A DNA stretch of 52,672 bases from an uncultured Atopobiaceae bacterium. Its GTDB lineage: Bacteria > Actinomycetota > Coriobacteriia > Coriobacteriales > Atopobiaceae. This document shows positions 1 to 7,687 of the stretch, one piece after another. Made by a program: the position numbers and the translations under genes. Position 1 is the first letter of the stretch; every line of letters starts with the position of its first letter. The notes beneath the pieces are model-generated. The model was given only the letters and a program-made list of their open reading frames with translations. It ran no database searches and was not told the origin of the DNA. Location: the NCBI GenBank assembly GCA_944320385.1, contig CALUHH010000014.1, positions 1 through 52,672 of the forward strand, given 5' to 3'.

Positions 1-13
1 CGTTATTCGCGGT

Positions 14-57
14 TTAAGGCACCAACTTTTTTATTTTTACGGAAGTTGGTGTCTTAA
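14..57. terminator. Hairpin outside the left prophage end
   Basis: Arms ttaaggcaccaactt and aagttggtgtcttaa pair over 15 bases with one mismatch around an AT-rich loop. Because the leftward guaA now lies 34.6 kb away, this could be the original guaA terminator displaced by the prophage. That is an inference; there is no long T-run. Confidence 0.5.
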
Positions 58-66
58 CTATGTTAT

Positions 67-77
67 TCCCACTCGAT
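67..77. other. Left attachment core (distal att site)
   Basis: The sequence tcccactcgat is shared with the guaA end at 34713-34723. Read on the minus strand, the wider sequence 63-80 encodes IIEWE followed by TAA, the usual GuaA C-terminus. The six-base arms gttatt (62-67) and aataac (78-83) are inverted around the core, which is the layout of a tyrosine recombinase crossover site. Confidence 0.8.
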
Positions 78-169
78 AATAACGAGGCGGCTTTCGCATT
101 TTTTCATACCCTCGTTTCCGCAGGTCACAGTGGGTACTTCCTATCGGTCGAACGTCATCGCTAGTCCTC

Positions 170-215
170 CTGCCACTAATCTGCCACAAATTATACCGCG
201 GCGAATCCCTGCCAC
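170..215. promoter_or_regulatory. Candidate integrase arm-type sites, left end
   Basis: Three direct copies of ctgccac lie at 170-176, 181-187 and 209-215, between the att core and the integrase stop codon. Matching copies lie inside the right end (34554-34615). Repeats of this kind at both ends are expected of arm-type integrase or excisionase binding sites; function is inferred. Confidence 0.5.
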
Positions 216-247
216 GTAAGGGCAGGCCTTGCGGGCACGTCCGGCCA

Positions 248-1441
248 TCACGCAAATGCCTTCGAGACTGCCGCCACGGCCTCGCGCTTGGCGTCCATGT
301 TCACGTGCGTGTAGATGTCCATGGTGATCTGGGAGCTGTAGTGCCCGGCGAGCTCCTGCATGACCTTGGGGTGGACGCCACTCATGGCGAGCATGGTGAG
401 ATAGGTGTGCCTAAGCTCGTGGAGGCACCAGCCCTCGAGGCCGTACTTCACGCGGTCCTCGGTCCACCAGCGGCTCAGGTTGCTGGGCAGCACGCGCCCT
501 CCGGAGATGTCCGAGATCACGGGCGACTCGTCGGTCTGCTCGATGTAGCCCTCCTCGGGCTTGCGCCACTGGTTGGTGCGGTCGTAGCGCTCCTTCTGCG
601 CCTTCTTGTGCTCCCTGAGGGCATCCGCCACGTTCTCGGGCAGGGGCAGGAGGCGCATGCCGGCCTTGGTCTTGGTCTCCTTGAGGTTACCCATGGTGTC
701 GTAGGAGTGGCTGATGTCGACGATGCCACGTTCGAAGTCGATGTCGCCCCACGACAGCCCGCAGATCTCGCCACGGCGCAGCCCCATGGTGATGGCGAGC
801 AGGTAGGCGCACTCGCGGTCGTCCTTCTCGTCGAGCATGGCGATGAACACGTGGGCTCGGTCGGGGTTGAGGGCGCGCTTCTCCTTGGTGTCCATCTTAG
901 GCGGGTTCGCGGCGTCGCACGGGTTCTTCACGAGGATCCCCTCCTTCTTGGCCTGCTCGAACACGAGCGTTATGTTGTCGTGGATCTGGTTGACGTAGCT
1001 TCCGCTCGAGGGCTTCCCGGAGAGCGTGTCGCCCTTGAGCATGGCGATGTACATGTCGTCGAGCATCGCCGGGGTGATGGAGGCGAGGTTGGCCTTGCCG
1101 ATGTGGCGGCACGCCGCCTTGAACTGCCACCGCTGGCGCTTCTGCGTGGTGGGGGCAACCTCCTTGCCGAGGGCGCGGCGCTCGAGGAAGCGCTCGCAGT
1201 ACTCCTCGAACGTGTAGGAGGTGCGTCCCTGAACCTCGTCATGCTCGACCTCGTCCACGAACTCGCGGAGCGCCTTCTTCGCCTCCGTGTAGGTTCCGTT
1301 GAAGCGACGAGACTTGGTCTTGTACTTTCCCGTTCTCGGGTCGAGCCCGGTGGGGACGCGAAGCTCCCACTTGCGGCACTTGCTCTTCGGCTTGCTCTTG
1401 TCCCGCTGGACGATGTAGCCGCCGCCTTCCACGTTCGCCAT
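248..1441 (-). CDS. int: Tyrosine recombinase, phage integrase
   Basis: This site-specific recombinase inserts and excises the prophage. On the numbering of the longest reading frame (400 residues), there is a SAM-like core-binding region near residues 75-175 and a catalytic domain after it. The catalytic residues are R225 in GLRRGE, K262 in KTKAG, H344 and R347 in HELRH, H370 in AGHYS and the nucleophile Y380 in YTHVN, so it should be active. An ATG at 1441 follows a GGTGAG; a GTG at 1450 overlapping the upstream stop is the alternative start. It is the last gene of a leftward regulator operon and lies next to the left att site, as expected for an int gene. Confidence 0.95.
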   Translation of the reverse strand: MANVEGGGYIVQRDKSKPKSKCRKWELRVPTGLDPRTGKYKTKSRRFNGTYTEAKKALREFVDEVEHDEVQGRTSYTFEEYCERFLERRALGKEVAPTTQKRQRWQFKAACRHIGKANLASITPAMLDDMYIAMLKGDTLSGKPSSGSYVNQIHDNITLVFEQAKKEGILVKNPCDAANPPKMDTKEKRALNPDRAHVFIAMLDEKDDRECAYLLAITMGLRRGEICGLSWGDIDFERGIVDISHSYDTMGNLKETKTKAGMRLLPLPENVADALREHKKAQKERYDRTNQWRKPEEGYIEQTDESPVISDISGGRVLPSNLSRWWTEDRVKYGLEGWCLHELRHTYLTMLAMSGVHPKVMQELAGHYSSQITMDIYTHVNMDAKREAVAAVSKAFA

Positions 1442-1442
1442 G

Positions 1443-1649
1443 CTACTCACCGTCCTCTACCGCGACGTAGGGCGGGCGGTAGTGCCACTCGAGGTCGCGG
1501 GCGAGCTCGCGCTGCCAGGGCTCGTCGAGGCGCAGGGCCTCGCCGGGCGCGGCGACGAGGGCGACGACGGGGACCTCGTTTCCGGCGTCCTCCGTGATGG
1601 AGTAGGACACGACGCGAAGGTTCTTCTCGCTCTTGGTCATGGCGCTCAC
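1443..1649 (-). CDS. Small protein of unknown function between repressor and integrase
   Basis: This 68-residue protein has no family I recognise. It starts at a GTG whose last bases overlap the TGA of the upstream XRE gene (GTGA), and it overlaps the integrase start region at its end. It is therefore translationally coupled inside the regulator-integrase operon. An ATG at 1640 is an alternative start. Its position would suit an excisionase-like or regulatory role, but no HTH is visible. Codon use matches its neighbours. Confidence 0.6.
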   Translation of the reverse strand: MSAMTKSEKNLRVVSYSITEDAGNEVPVVALVAAPGEALRLDEPWQRELARDLEWHYRPPYVAVEDGE

Positions 1650-2032
1650 CGCCTGCCCTGGGAGCGGGCGGCGCGCTCGCCGAGCTCCACGTAGGAGAGG
1701 TAGCTGTCCACGAGGGCGCGCCCCTCGGGGCTGAGGGCGTCGTAGCGGGGCTGGATGCCCTCGGGCTCGGGCGCGTCAATGTCCTCGCGGCCGACCACGA
1801 GGTCGATGGAGCAGCCGAGCCTGTCCGCGATCTGCCAGGCCGCCGGAAGAGGGATGCCGCAGTCGGCGCCGTCGCCGGCGCGCTCGTAGCGCGCATAGGT
1901 GGAGCTGGGAATGCCGAGCGACTCGGCGAAGTCCTTGGCGCTGCGGAAGCCCGCCTGGCGGCGGAGGCGCTGGAGTGTTCTTTTGCCGCCGATACGGCAC
2001 GTAGGGGTGTGTGCTGGGTTGAGAGATGACAT
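1646..2032 (-). CDS. XRE-family HTH regulator (second copy)
   Basis: This 128-residue protein has an N-terminal Cro/CI-type helix-turn-helix around residues 19-80, including AKDFAESLGIPSSTYARYE and a DLVVGRE end. The rest is short and unassigned. It is clearly paralogous to the larger XRE protein encoded just upstream (2124-2810): both share the DFAE...IP.STYARYE recognition stretch and the ...VGRE turn. It probably acts as a lysogeny regulator or antirepressor. It is transcribed leftward with the integrase. Confidence 0.85.
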   Translation of the reverse strand: MSSLNPAHTPTCRIGGKRTLQRLRRQAGFRSAKDFAESLGIPSSTYARYERAGDGADCGIPLPAAWQIADRLGCSIDLVVGREDIDAPEPEGIQPRYDALSPEGRALVDSYLSYVELGERAARSQGRR

Positions 2033-2123
2033 ATACTTGTCACTGTCCCTTCTGGATTTGCCTCTGGACCGGACACCGAGCCCGCGGGAGTGCCAGCTCC
2101 CGCGGGCTCACCTGTTTCGCTTC

Positions 2124-2810
2124 TTATGCCTTCGCACCACCATCCCCTCCGTCCGCCAAGGCGTCGTACTCGACCAGGACGCCGTGATCGACCGAGCTCC
2201 AGAACACGTGCATGCCCTCGGAGTCGTACTCGCCGTGTGTGCGGTCGTATGCCGCCATGATCTTCTCGATGGTCATGTCGTCGATGACCTTCTCCGCCTT
2301 GGTGGAGAGCCTGCCGCGCTTCTTCGCAGCCTGCTCCTGGAGGAAGGACTCGAAGGCGGCTCGTGCTGCCTCGGCGCTGTCGAACGCGACGAGCTCGCCG
2401 AAGGCTGCGCCGTCGCGCATCTGGGAGAGCATCTGCTGCTCGTACTGGTAGCAGAGCGCCTCGTAGGGACGCTCCTCCTCGCGCCTCCTGCGCGCGCGGA
2501 TCCTCTCGTCCTTCTGCCGCACGAACTCCCGGAACTCGTCCATGAGGGCGCGCGCCTCGGGCGTGAGGCCGTCGTACTCGAGCTGGACCTCGCCGCGTGC
2601 GGTCGCGGGGTCGGGCGTCTCGCGCCCCACGATGGCGTCGATGGTGGTGCCCAGGGCGTCCGCGAGCTGCCAGGCGCGCTCCATCGGGATCTTGTCGGGG
2701 TTGGACTCGTAGCGCGCGTAGGTGGACGCGGGTATCTCGTGCGCCTCGGCGAAGTCGTTGGCGTTTCTGTAGCCCGCCGCCTTGCGGAGCTCCAAGAGGT
2801 TGCTTGCCAT
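2124..2810 (-). CDS. XRE-family HTH transcriptional regulator, likely prophage repressor
   Basis: This 228-residue protein begins at ATG 2810 behind an AAAGG eight bases upstream. The HTH occupies residues 1-65 (ANDFAEAHEIPASTYARYE, then DAIVGRE). It is followed by a charged helical region rich in R and E and a C-terminal domain I cannot assign. No S24 peptidase signature is visible, so it is not a classical LexA-like cleavable CI repressor. It faces away from the replication genes across an AT-richer intergenic region, the usual position of the lysogeny repressor. Confidence 0.85.
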   Translation of the reverse strand: MASNLLELRKAAGYRNANDFAEAHEIPASTYARYESNPDKIPMERAWQLADALGTTIDAIVGRETPDPATARGEVQLEYDGLTPEARALMDEFREFVRQKDERIRARRRREEERPYEALCYQYEQQMLSQMRDGAAFGELVAFDSAEAARAAFESFLQEQAAKKRGRLSTKAEKVIDDMTIEKIMAAYDRTHGEYDSEGMHVFWSSVDHGVLVEYDALADGGDGGAKA

Positions 2811-3083
2811 GGCGTCCGCCTTTCTCGAAATGTGTGCTACCTGTGGAGCGGCGCTTTGCCCCGCTCTGTTCGCGTTGTTACGCTTCGCAACAGATTCTAT
2901 CACTACTTGACAAGCCGTTCAACGTTCTAGGGCTATTCTACCTCAATTCCTGCAAACAATCTCACTTGCTGACAATTCCTATGATATTCTACCGCTGCAA
3001 GGCGACGGAACGTGCCACTTCCTGACAGGCGGGCGCGGCCGTGCGTGCGGTCCAGAGGCAAATCGGACGAGAAGGAGCGAGAG
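2811..3083. promoter_or_regulatory. Divergent control region of the prophage
   Basis: The region between the leftward repressor and the rightward early genes is AT-richer than its surroundings. It carries a repeated tattctacc (2935-2943 and near 2985-2993) and a TTGACA-like hexamer near 2908. These fit promoters and operators for the genetic switch, but I cannot assign exact -35/-10 pairs. Confidence 0.4.
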
Positions 3084-3287
3084 ATGAGTTTCGAGGAGCT
3101 GCCGTACTTCATGACCCCCAAGCAGCTCGCCGACGTGACGGGCGAGCACGAAGGGTCCATCACGAGAGGGATTCGCGAGGGGCGTATCCCCGCCGACAAG
3201 GTGAACGGTCGCTGGCGGATCTGCCGCGACGTGATCTTCAAGAACGCGAAGAAGGGGGCCTCGAATGACGGAGAGGGCCGCGAGTAG
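3084..3287 (+). CDS. Small HTH DNA-binding protein (excisionase/MerR-like helix-turn-helix)
   Basis: This 67-residue protein starts at an ATG six bases after AAGGAG. The core TPKQLADVTGEHEGSITRGI and GRIPADKVNGRWRI has the shape of the helix-turn-helix 17 / excisionase-like fold (choose helix, then a wing with GR...W.I). It is the first rightward gene after the switch, and its end overlaps the primase gene by 23 bases, so the two are probably coupled. It could be an excisionase or an early regulator; the sequence does not decide. Confidence 0.75.
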   Translation: MSFEELPYFMTPKQLADVTGEHEGSITRGIREGRIPADKVNGRWRICRDVIFKNAKKGASNDGEGRE

Positions 3288-6048
3288 CCCACGCGGGACG
3301 GGCTCCCTCGCCGACGCGCTGGCACGCGTCCCCCGGGAGCTGAAACAGGAGCCGCGCTGGGTGTGCTGGCGGCGCGAGGAACGGAACGGCAAGGCGACCA
3401 AGCTGCCCGTGGACGCGCACACTGGGAGCATGGCCAAGAGCACCGACCCGACGACCTGGGCGAGCTTCGATGATGCCGTGGCGGCCGTCGGCCGCTGGCG
3501 CTGCGACGGCGTGGGGTTCGTCTTCGGGCCCGACCGCGCCTTCACGGGACTCGACCTCGACCACGTGATCGAGGGCGGCCTCCTCGACCCCGCGTATCGC
3601 TGGGCGGTCGAGGAGGCGGGCACCTACACGGAGGTCTCGCCCTCCGGAGACGGACTGCACCTGATCTTCCGGGGCGCGAAGCCCGACTGGGCGCAGAGAT
3701 CGCGCAAGGGGCAGCCCGGCGGGCGCGTGGTGGAGATGTACGACCACGACCGCTACTTCACGGTGACGGGTGACGTCTTCGAGGGGCGCGGCGCGCTCGC
3801 GGAGAACCCCGACGTGGTTGAGCGGGCGTACCGCACCTGGATCGAGCCGGAGGCGCGCTCGGCGCAGCCGCGCCTGGACGACGCCGTGCGCGGGGCATCC
3901 TCGGGCGGCATAGGCGACGACGAGCTCGTCGAGCGCATGCTCGCGAGCAGGAGCGGCGGCGACATCCGCGCCCTTCTGGCGGGAGACTGCTCGGCGCAGG
4001 GCGGCGACCACAGCGCCGCCGACATGGCGCTCTGCAGCCACCTGGCCTTCTGGTGCGCGGGCGACGCCGCGCGCATGGACAGGATCTTCCGCGCAAGCGG
4101 TCTCATGCGCGACAAGTGGGACAGCAGGCGCGGCGGCACCACCTACGGCGCGCAGACGATAGAGCGCGCGATCTCGGGAGCCACGGAGTTCTACAGGCCG
4201 AGGGCTGCGAGACGCGACGGCTCTTCTCGTCCTCGCGCCAATGATAAGAACGTATGTTCGATGTCAACGCGGCGCGAGCAGCAAGGGGTACCCGACGACG
4301 ACGCCGCGCCGAGGGAGGCCACAGACGGCGCGCCCTCGGTCGAGGGCTGGTTCGTGGACGAGCGCGGCAGGCTCTGGGCGGCGGACGCGGCCGGCGAGCT
4401 GCGCTACACCGTGACGGCGACCGCGCCGTGGATCGCGTGCGACCTGGTTGACGTGGACACGGGCGACGTCCGCGCGCTCGTGCGCGTGGCGGTGGCGGGC
4501 GGCGTGCGCGAGCGGGCGCTCGACCGCGACGTGCTGCTGAACCAGACGCGCATCATCGGCGCGCTGGCCCCGCTCGGGGCGAACGTGTCGAGCACCAACG
4601 CCAAGGACATCGTGCGCTACCTGACCGACTGCGAGCGCCGGTGCGCGGGGACGCGCCCACGCGCGCGCAGCGTGGTGCACCTGGGCTGGGCGGAGGGCGC
4701 CCTCTCCTCGTTCATGCCCTACGACGCGGGCGGCGAGGTGCGCTTCGACCCCTCGCCCGACGAGGCGGTGAAGGCTCGGCCGTTCATGGAGCCCGCGGGG
4801 ACGCTCCCGGACTGGGTGGCGGGCATGGCGCCCGCGCGGGCGGCCTCGCCCGCGTTCCGGAGCGTGATGGCGGCGAGCTTCGCCTCGCCGCTGGTTGCGC
4901 TCCTCGGCGTGCAGACCTTCATCGTGTACCTGTGGGGCAGAAGCCGCAGCGGCAAGACGCCGACGCTCAAGGCGGCGGGCAGCGTGTGGGGCGACCCGAC
5001 CGAGGGCTCGGACTCCTACTTCCGCACCTTCGCGGACACGCCCAAGAGCATCGTGCGCGCGGCGGCGCTCCTCCACGACATCCCCGTCATCATCGACGAG
5101 CTGCAGAGCAAGGGGGCGCCGGGCGGGCAGGCCTCCAAGCGCCAGATCGTGGAGGACCTGCTCTACTCGCTCTCGCTCGGGCACGAGCGCGGGGCGCTGA
5201 ACTCCGACCGCTCCATGATGCGGGCGGGCTCCTGGCGCAGCCTCACGATAGCCACGGGCGAGATCCCCATCGTGGGCGAGTCCACCCAGCAGGGCGCGGC
5301 GAACCGAACGCTCGAGCTCAACGCCGAGCCCTTCTCCGACGTGAGGGCCGCGCAGGAGATGCACCACCTGGTCTCCGCACAGCACGGAACGGCGGGGCGC
5401 GCCTTCGTGGAGGCGCTGCGGCGAAACCCCGCCGAGTTCTACGCCCGGCAGTTCGCGCAGGTGCGCGATGCAGTGGGGTCGGTCGCTTGCGGGCACCCGC
5501 AGGCGGACAACATAGCGCTGCTCGCCTTCGCGGACGCGCTCGCGGAGTTCTACGTGTTCTCGCCGGGGAGCGGCTGGCAGGGCTGCCTGGACGGGGCGCT
5601 TGCCATGGCGGTCTGGGCGCTCGGCAACGCGACGGGATCCGAGGGCGGCGACACCGACCTCAAGGCCATCCAGTTTTTGGCGGAGTGGCTCGTGGGCAAC
5701 CGCATCCACTTCGACGACTACTGCGAGAACGACCGCCTGGAGCGCTGGGGCGCGGTCGAGGACAAGAGCTGTGCGCCGGGATTCCTCTGGTACGTGTTCT
5801 CGAGCGTGCTGGAGCGCGCGCTCGCAGGCGGCAACTTCGATAGGCAGAAGACGCTTCGGCGCATGGCCGAGGAGGGCCTTCTGGTGTGCGACTCAGGGCA
5901 CCGCTACACGAAGCAGAAGCGCTTCCGCTCGAACGGGCGCGTCTACTGCGTCTGCATCGACAACGAGGCGCTGGAGGCGTTCCTGGAGCGGGCGGCCACG
6001 GGCGTGGGCGCTGCCGTCATCGCGTCTCAAGGCGGCGAGCCATGTTGA
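3265..6048 (+). CDS. Primase-polymerase and DUF927-type helicase fusion
   Basis: This 927-residue protein is probably the phage replication initiator. The N-terminal part looks like an archaeo-eukaryotic primase-polymerase: LDLD (metal-binding D97 and D99) and PSGDGLHLIF with H132. The C-terminal half resembles DUF927 helicase domains, with Walker A GRSRSGKT near residue 557 and Walker B VIIDEL near 608. A low-GC linker near residues 315-335 joins the two halves and contains a cttctcg motif like the repeats near the GIY-YIG gene. An iteron cluster starts at the very end of the gene, as expected if the protein acts at a neighbouring origin. Confidence 0.88.
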   Translation: MTERAASSPRGTGSLADALARVPRELKQEPRWVCWRREERNGKATKLPVDAHTGSMAKSTDPTTWASFDDAVAAVGRWRCDGVGFVFGPDRAFTGLDLDHVIEGGLLDPAYRWAVEEAGTYTEVSPSGDGLHLIFRGAKPDWAQRSRKGQPGGRVVEMYDHDRYFTVTGDVFEGRGALAENPDVVERAYRTWIEPEARSAQPRLDDAVRGASSGGIGDDELVERMLASRSGGDIRALLAGDCSAQGGDHSAADMALCSHLAFWCAGDAARMDRIFRASGLMRDKWDSRRGGTTYGAQTIERAISGATEFYRPRAARRDGSSRPRANDKNVCSMSTRREQQGVPDDDAAPREATDGAPSVEGWFVDERGRLWAADAAGELRYTVTATAPWIACDLVDVDTGDVRALVRVAVAGGVRERALDRDVLLNQTRIIGALAPLGANVSSTNAKDIVRYLTDCERRCAGTRPRARSVVHLGWAEGALSSFMPYDAGGEVRFDPSPDEAVKARPFMEPAGTLPDWVAGMAPARAASPAFRSVMAASFASPLVALLGVQTFIVYLWGRSRSGKTPTLKAAGSVWGDPTEGSDSYFRTFADTPKSIVRAAALLHDIPVIIDELQSKGAPGGQASKRQIVEDLLYSLSLGHERGALNSDRSMMRAGSWRSLTIATGEIPIVGESTQQGAANRTLELNAEPFSDVRAAQEMHHLVSAQHGTAGRAFVEALRRNPAEFYARQFAQVRDAVGSVACGHPQADNIALLAFADALAEFYVFSPGSGWQGCLDGALAMAVWALGNATGSEGGDTDLKAIQFLAEWLVGNRIHFDDYCENDRLERWGAVEDKSCAPGFLWYVFSSVLERALAGGNFDRQKTLRRMAEEGLLVCDSGHRYTKQKRFRSNGRVYCVCIDNEALEAFLERAATGVGAAVIASQGGEPC

Positions 6049-6298
6049 GACGGGGCTTGAGACGACCGTACCGGCTGGTGAGGACGAGGGTTCTCGGCTC
6101 TCGTCTCAATGTCTTTACGGGAACGAGGGGAAGGCCGGCGTCGCACGCGGGCGCACGCGCGCGCACGGGCGCGAGGCGCTTTCGCGCAGAACCGCTTGAG
6201 ACGTTGAGACGGTGCGTGTTCGAGCTGGTAGGCGGACTTTTTTCCGTCTCAAGGGAGCGGCGCGGACGCGATGTCACGCGGGCTGCAAACATGAGACG
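6023..6298. repeat. TTGAGACG iteron cluster, candidate replication origin
   Basis: Seven exact copies of ttgagacg or its complement lie at 6023-6030 (-), 6045-6052 (+), 6057-6064 (+), 6102-6109 (-), 6196-6203 (+), 6204-6211 (+) and 6245-6252 (-). One variant (atgagacg) is at 6291-6298. They start in the last codons of the primase-helicase gene and fill the 268-base gap behind it, where no gene is seen. Iterons next to a replication gene are typical of phage origins; an operator array is the alternative. Confidence 0.6.
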
Positions 6299-6316
6299 CG
6301 GCGGGAGGGGGCGCAG

Positions 6317-6763
6317 ATGAGCTGGTGGACGGAGGAGCAGGACGACGTCCTGCGCGAGGTGAGCTTCCGGGGCGCGGCCTACGCGGCCGCCGAGATCGAG
6401 CGGCGCTGCGGCGTCGCCCACTCCGTGCGGGCGGTGGAGATGCGCGCGTCGCGGATCCACTGCTCGCTGGCGATCCAGACGGTATGCCCGCAGTGCGGCG
6501 CCGTGGGCGTGAAGATCAACCGGCAGACGGGGATGTGCCCGCTCTGCACGGAGCGCTACCACCTGGAGCAGGAGCGCGCCTTCAACGAGCAGCTGGAGCG
6601 AGAGCGGGCGGCGTGCGAGGAGTCCGCCGAGCTCGCCGACGTTAGGCGCGAGCGGGACAAGATGCGGCAGCGGAACTCCCGCCTGTGCAGGAAGTACGGG
6701 CTCACACCGAAAAGTAAGCGTAGCCGTAGTGATAGATGGGTAGAAAAGCGTAACCAGAGTTGA
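6317..6763 (+). CDS. Zinc-ribbon protein with N-terminal SANT/HTH-like region
   Basis: This 148-residue protein starts at ATG 6317 after GGAGGGGG. Residues 1-50 (WWTEEQDDVLRE, then AVEMRASRI) look like a Myb/SANT-type helix-turn-helix. A zinc ribbon follows with CPQCG and CPLC at about residues 57-78. The C-terminal part is a charged coiled coil ending in a basic tail. DNA binding is likely. It is the first gene after the iteron cluster. I do not recognise a specific named function. Confidence 0.75.
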   Translation: MSWWTEEQDDVLREVSFRGAAYAAAEIERRCGVAHSVRAVEMRASRIHCSLAIQTVCPQCGAVGVKINRQTGMCPLCTERYHLEQERAFNEQLERERAACEESAELADVRRERDKMRQRNSRLCRKYGLTPKSKRSRSDRWVEKRNQS

Positions 6764-6780
6764 CCTGAGAGGAGATCAGC

Positions 6781-6915
6781 ATGCAGATGTGTCCCGATTG
6801 TGAAAGGGTATATGACGAGTCCGAAACCCCCGACTGCCCTTATTGCCATCCGATTTACGACCGAATCAAGTTCGTTCGCAGCGACGATGACGAGGACGAT
6901 ACAGAGGAGGACTAA
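6781..6915 (+). CDS. Small zinc-ribbon protein, 44 residues
   Basis: The reading frame starts at ATG 6781 after a strong GAGAGGAGAT. It has two CxxC pairs (CPDC and CPYC) about 18 residues apart, enough for a rubredoxin-like zinc knuckle, and an extremely acidic C-terminus (DDDEDDTEED). Base composition is lower in GC than the flanking phage genes. The function is unknown; small acidic zinc-ribbon proteins are common in phage early regions. Confidence 0.7.
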   Translation: MQMCPDCERVYDESETPDCPYCHPIYDRIKFVRSDDDEDDTEED

Positions 6916-6944
6916 GAGGCACCCGTTTTGTGTGAGGTGGTCGC

Positions 6945-7142
6945 ATGGGTAGGAACAAGATCGACGCTACGACCTTTAGCAAGCTATATGACGACTTCGG
7001 CGAAGAAGCGGCAAGAGAGACTCTGGCCGACGTCAACGAAGGTCGAATCAGCGCTGAAACCCTAGAAAAGTACCTCTATTCCGACGAGACCAAAGAGGAG
7101 TATTCAGCAAGGCTCAAAGCTGAATGGGCTGATGTGGACTAG
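6945..7142 (+). CDS. Small hypothetical protein
   Basis: This 65-residue protein starts at ATG 6945 after GAGGTGG. It is acidic and predicted mostly helical (FSKLYDDFGEEAARETLADV), and contains no cysteine and no membrane segment. It sits between the small zinc-ribbon gene and a terminator that closes the early operon, in the same lower-GC segment. I do not recognise a family. Confidence 0.65.
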   Translation: MGRNKIDATTFSKLYDDFGEEAARETLADVNEGRISAETLEKYLYSDETKEEYSARLKAEWADVD

Positions 7143-7169
7143 CCCCCCTCTCTCCATCTTGACCTTGCG

Positions 7170-7191
7170 GGGCGCCTACGGGCGCCCTTTT
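7170..7191 (+). terminator. Rho-independent terminator before the terminase genes
   Basis: The stem gggcgcc / ggcgccc with loop tacg is followed by TTTT. It separates the early rightward operon from the packaging genes. Confidence 0.8.
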
Positions 7192-7261
7192 CCATGCCTT
7201 TGTGACGGCAGCCGAGAATTCACCGTGAGGGAATCTATCGAGGCTTTCGGGGGTGATATGT

Positions 7262-7687
7262 ATGGCGAGGCGGGCAAAGCTGACGCAGGAGATGGTGGAC
7301 GAGGCGATCCGCCTCAAGGCGGACGGCCTCTCCAATGGCGACATCATCTGCGCGCTGGGCATCCACGAGTCGACGTTCTACCGCTGGATCGGAGATCCCA
7401 AGAACAAGCTGCAGCGCGCGTTAAGCGAGGGACTAAAAAAGGAAGAATCGGCGTTCAAGCGGACGCTGCTCACGACCATCCGCTCGGCAGCGCTGGCGCG
7501 CAACCAGTACTGGACGGCGGCGGCGTGGCTGCTGGAGCGCAAGTACCCCGACGAGTTCGGCAAGGCGGAGCGCAAGGGCGACGACGCCAAGGCGGACGCG
7601 GCGCCCAGGATCGTGCTCGGCGTGGTGGCGCAGCCGGTGCAGGAGAAGCTGCCGGGGTTCGACGGCGATGGACGCTCCGATGGTTGA
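7262..7687 (+). CDS. terS: Terminase small subunit
   Basis: This 141-residue protein recognises the packaging site. Its N-terminal helix-turn-helix (LSNGDIICALGIHESTFYRWI, residues about 24-43) is the homeodomain-like fold of TerS proteins, followed by an oligomerisation region. The reading frame starts at ATG 7262; a GTG at 7253 is in the same frame. Its 3' end overlaps the large subunit by 20 bases, so the two subunits are coupled. Confidence 0.85.
   Translation: MARRAKLTQEMVDEAIRLKADGLSNGDIICALGIHESTFYRWIGDPKNKLQRALSEGLKKEESAFKRTLLTTIRSAALARNQYWTAAAWLLERKYPDEFGKAERKGDDAKADAAPRIVLGVVAQPVQEKLPGFDGDGRSDG

Noticed and set aside
58..255. 65-residue minus-strand frame at the left end
   Set aside because: It crosses the att core and candidate arm sites, has no ribosome site and no family resemblance.
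305..1597. 430-residue plus-strand frame opposite the integrase
   Set aside because: Low-complexity translation rich in L, V, A and R, exactly antisense to a gene with all catalytic motifs; a GC-rich shadow.
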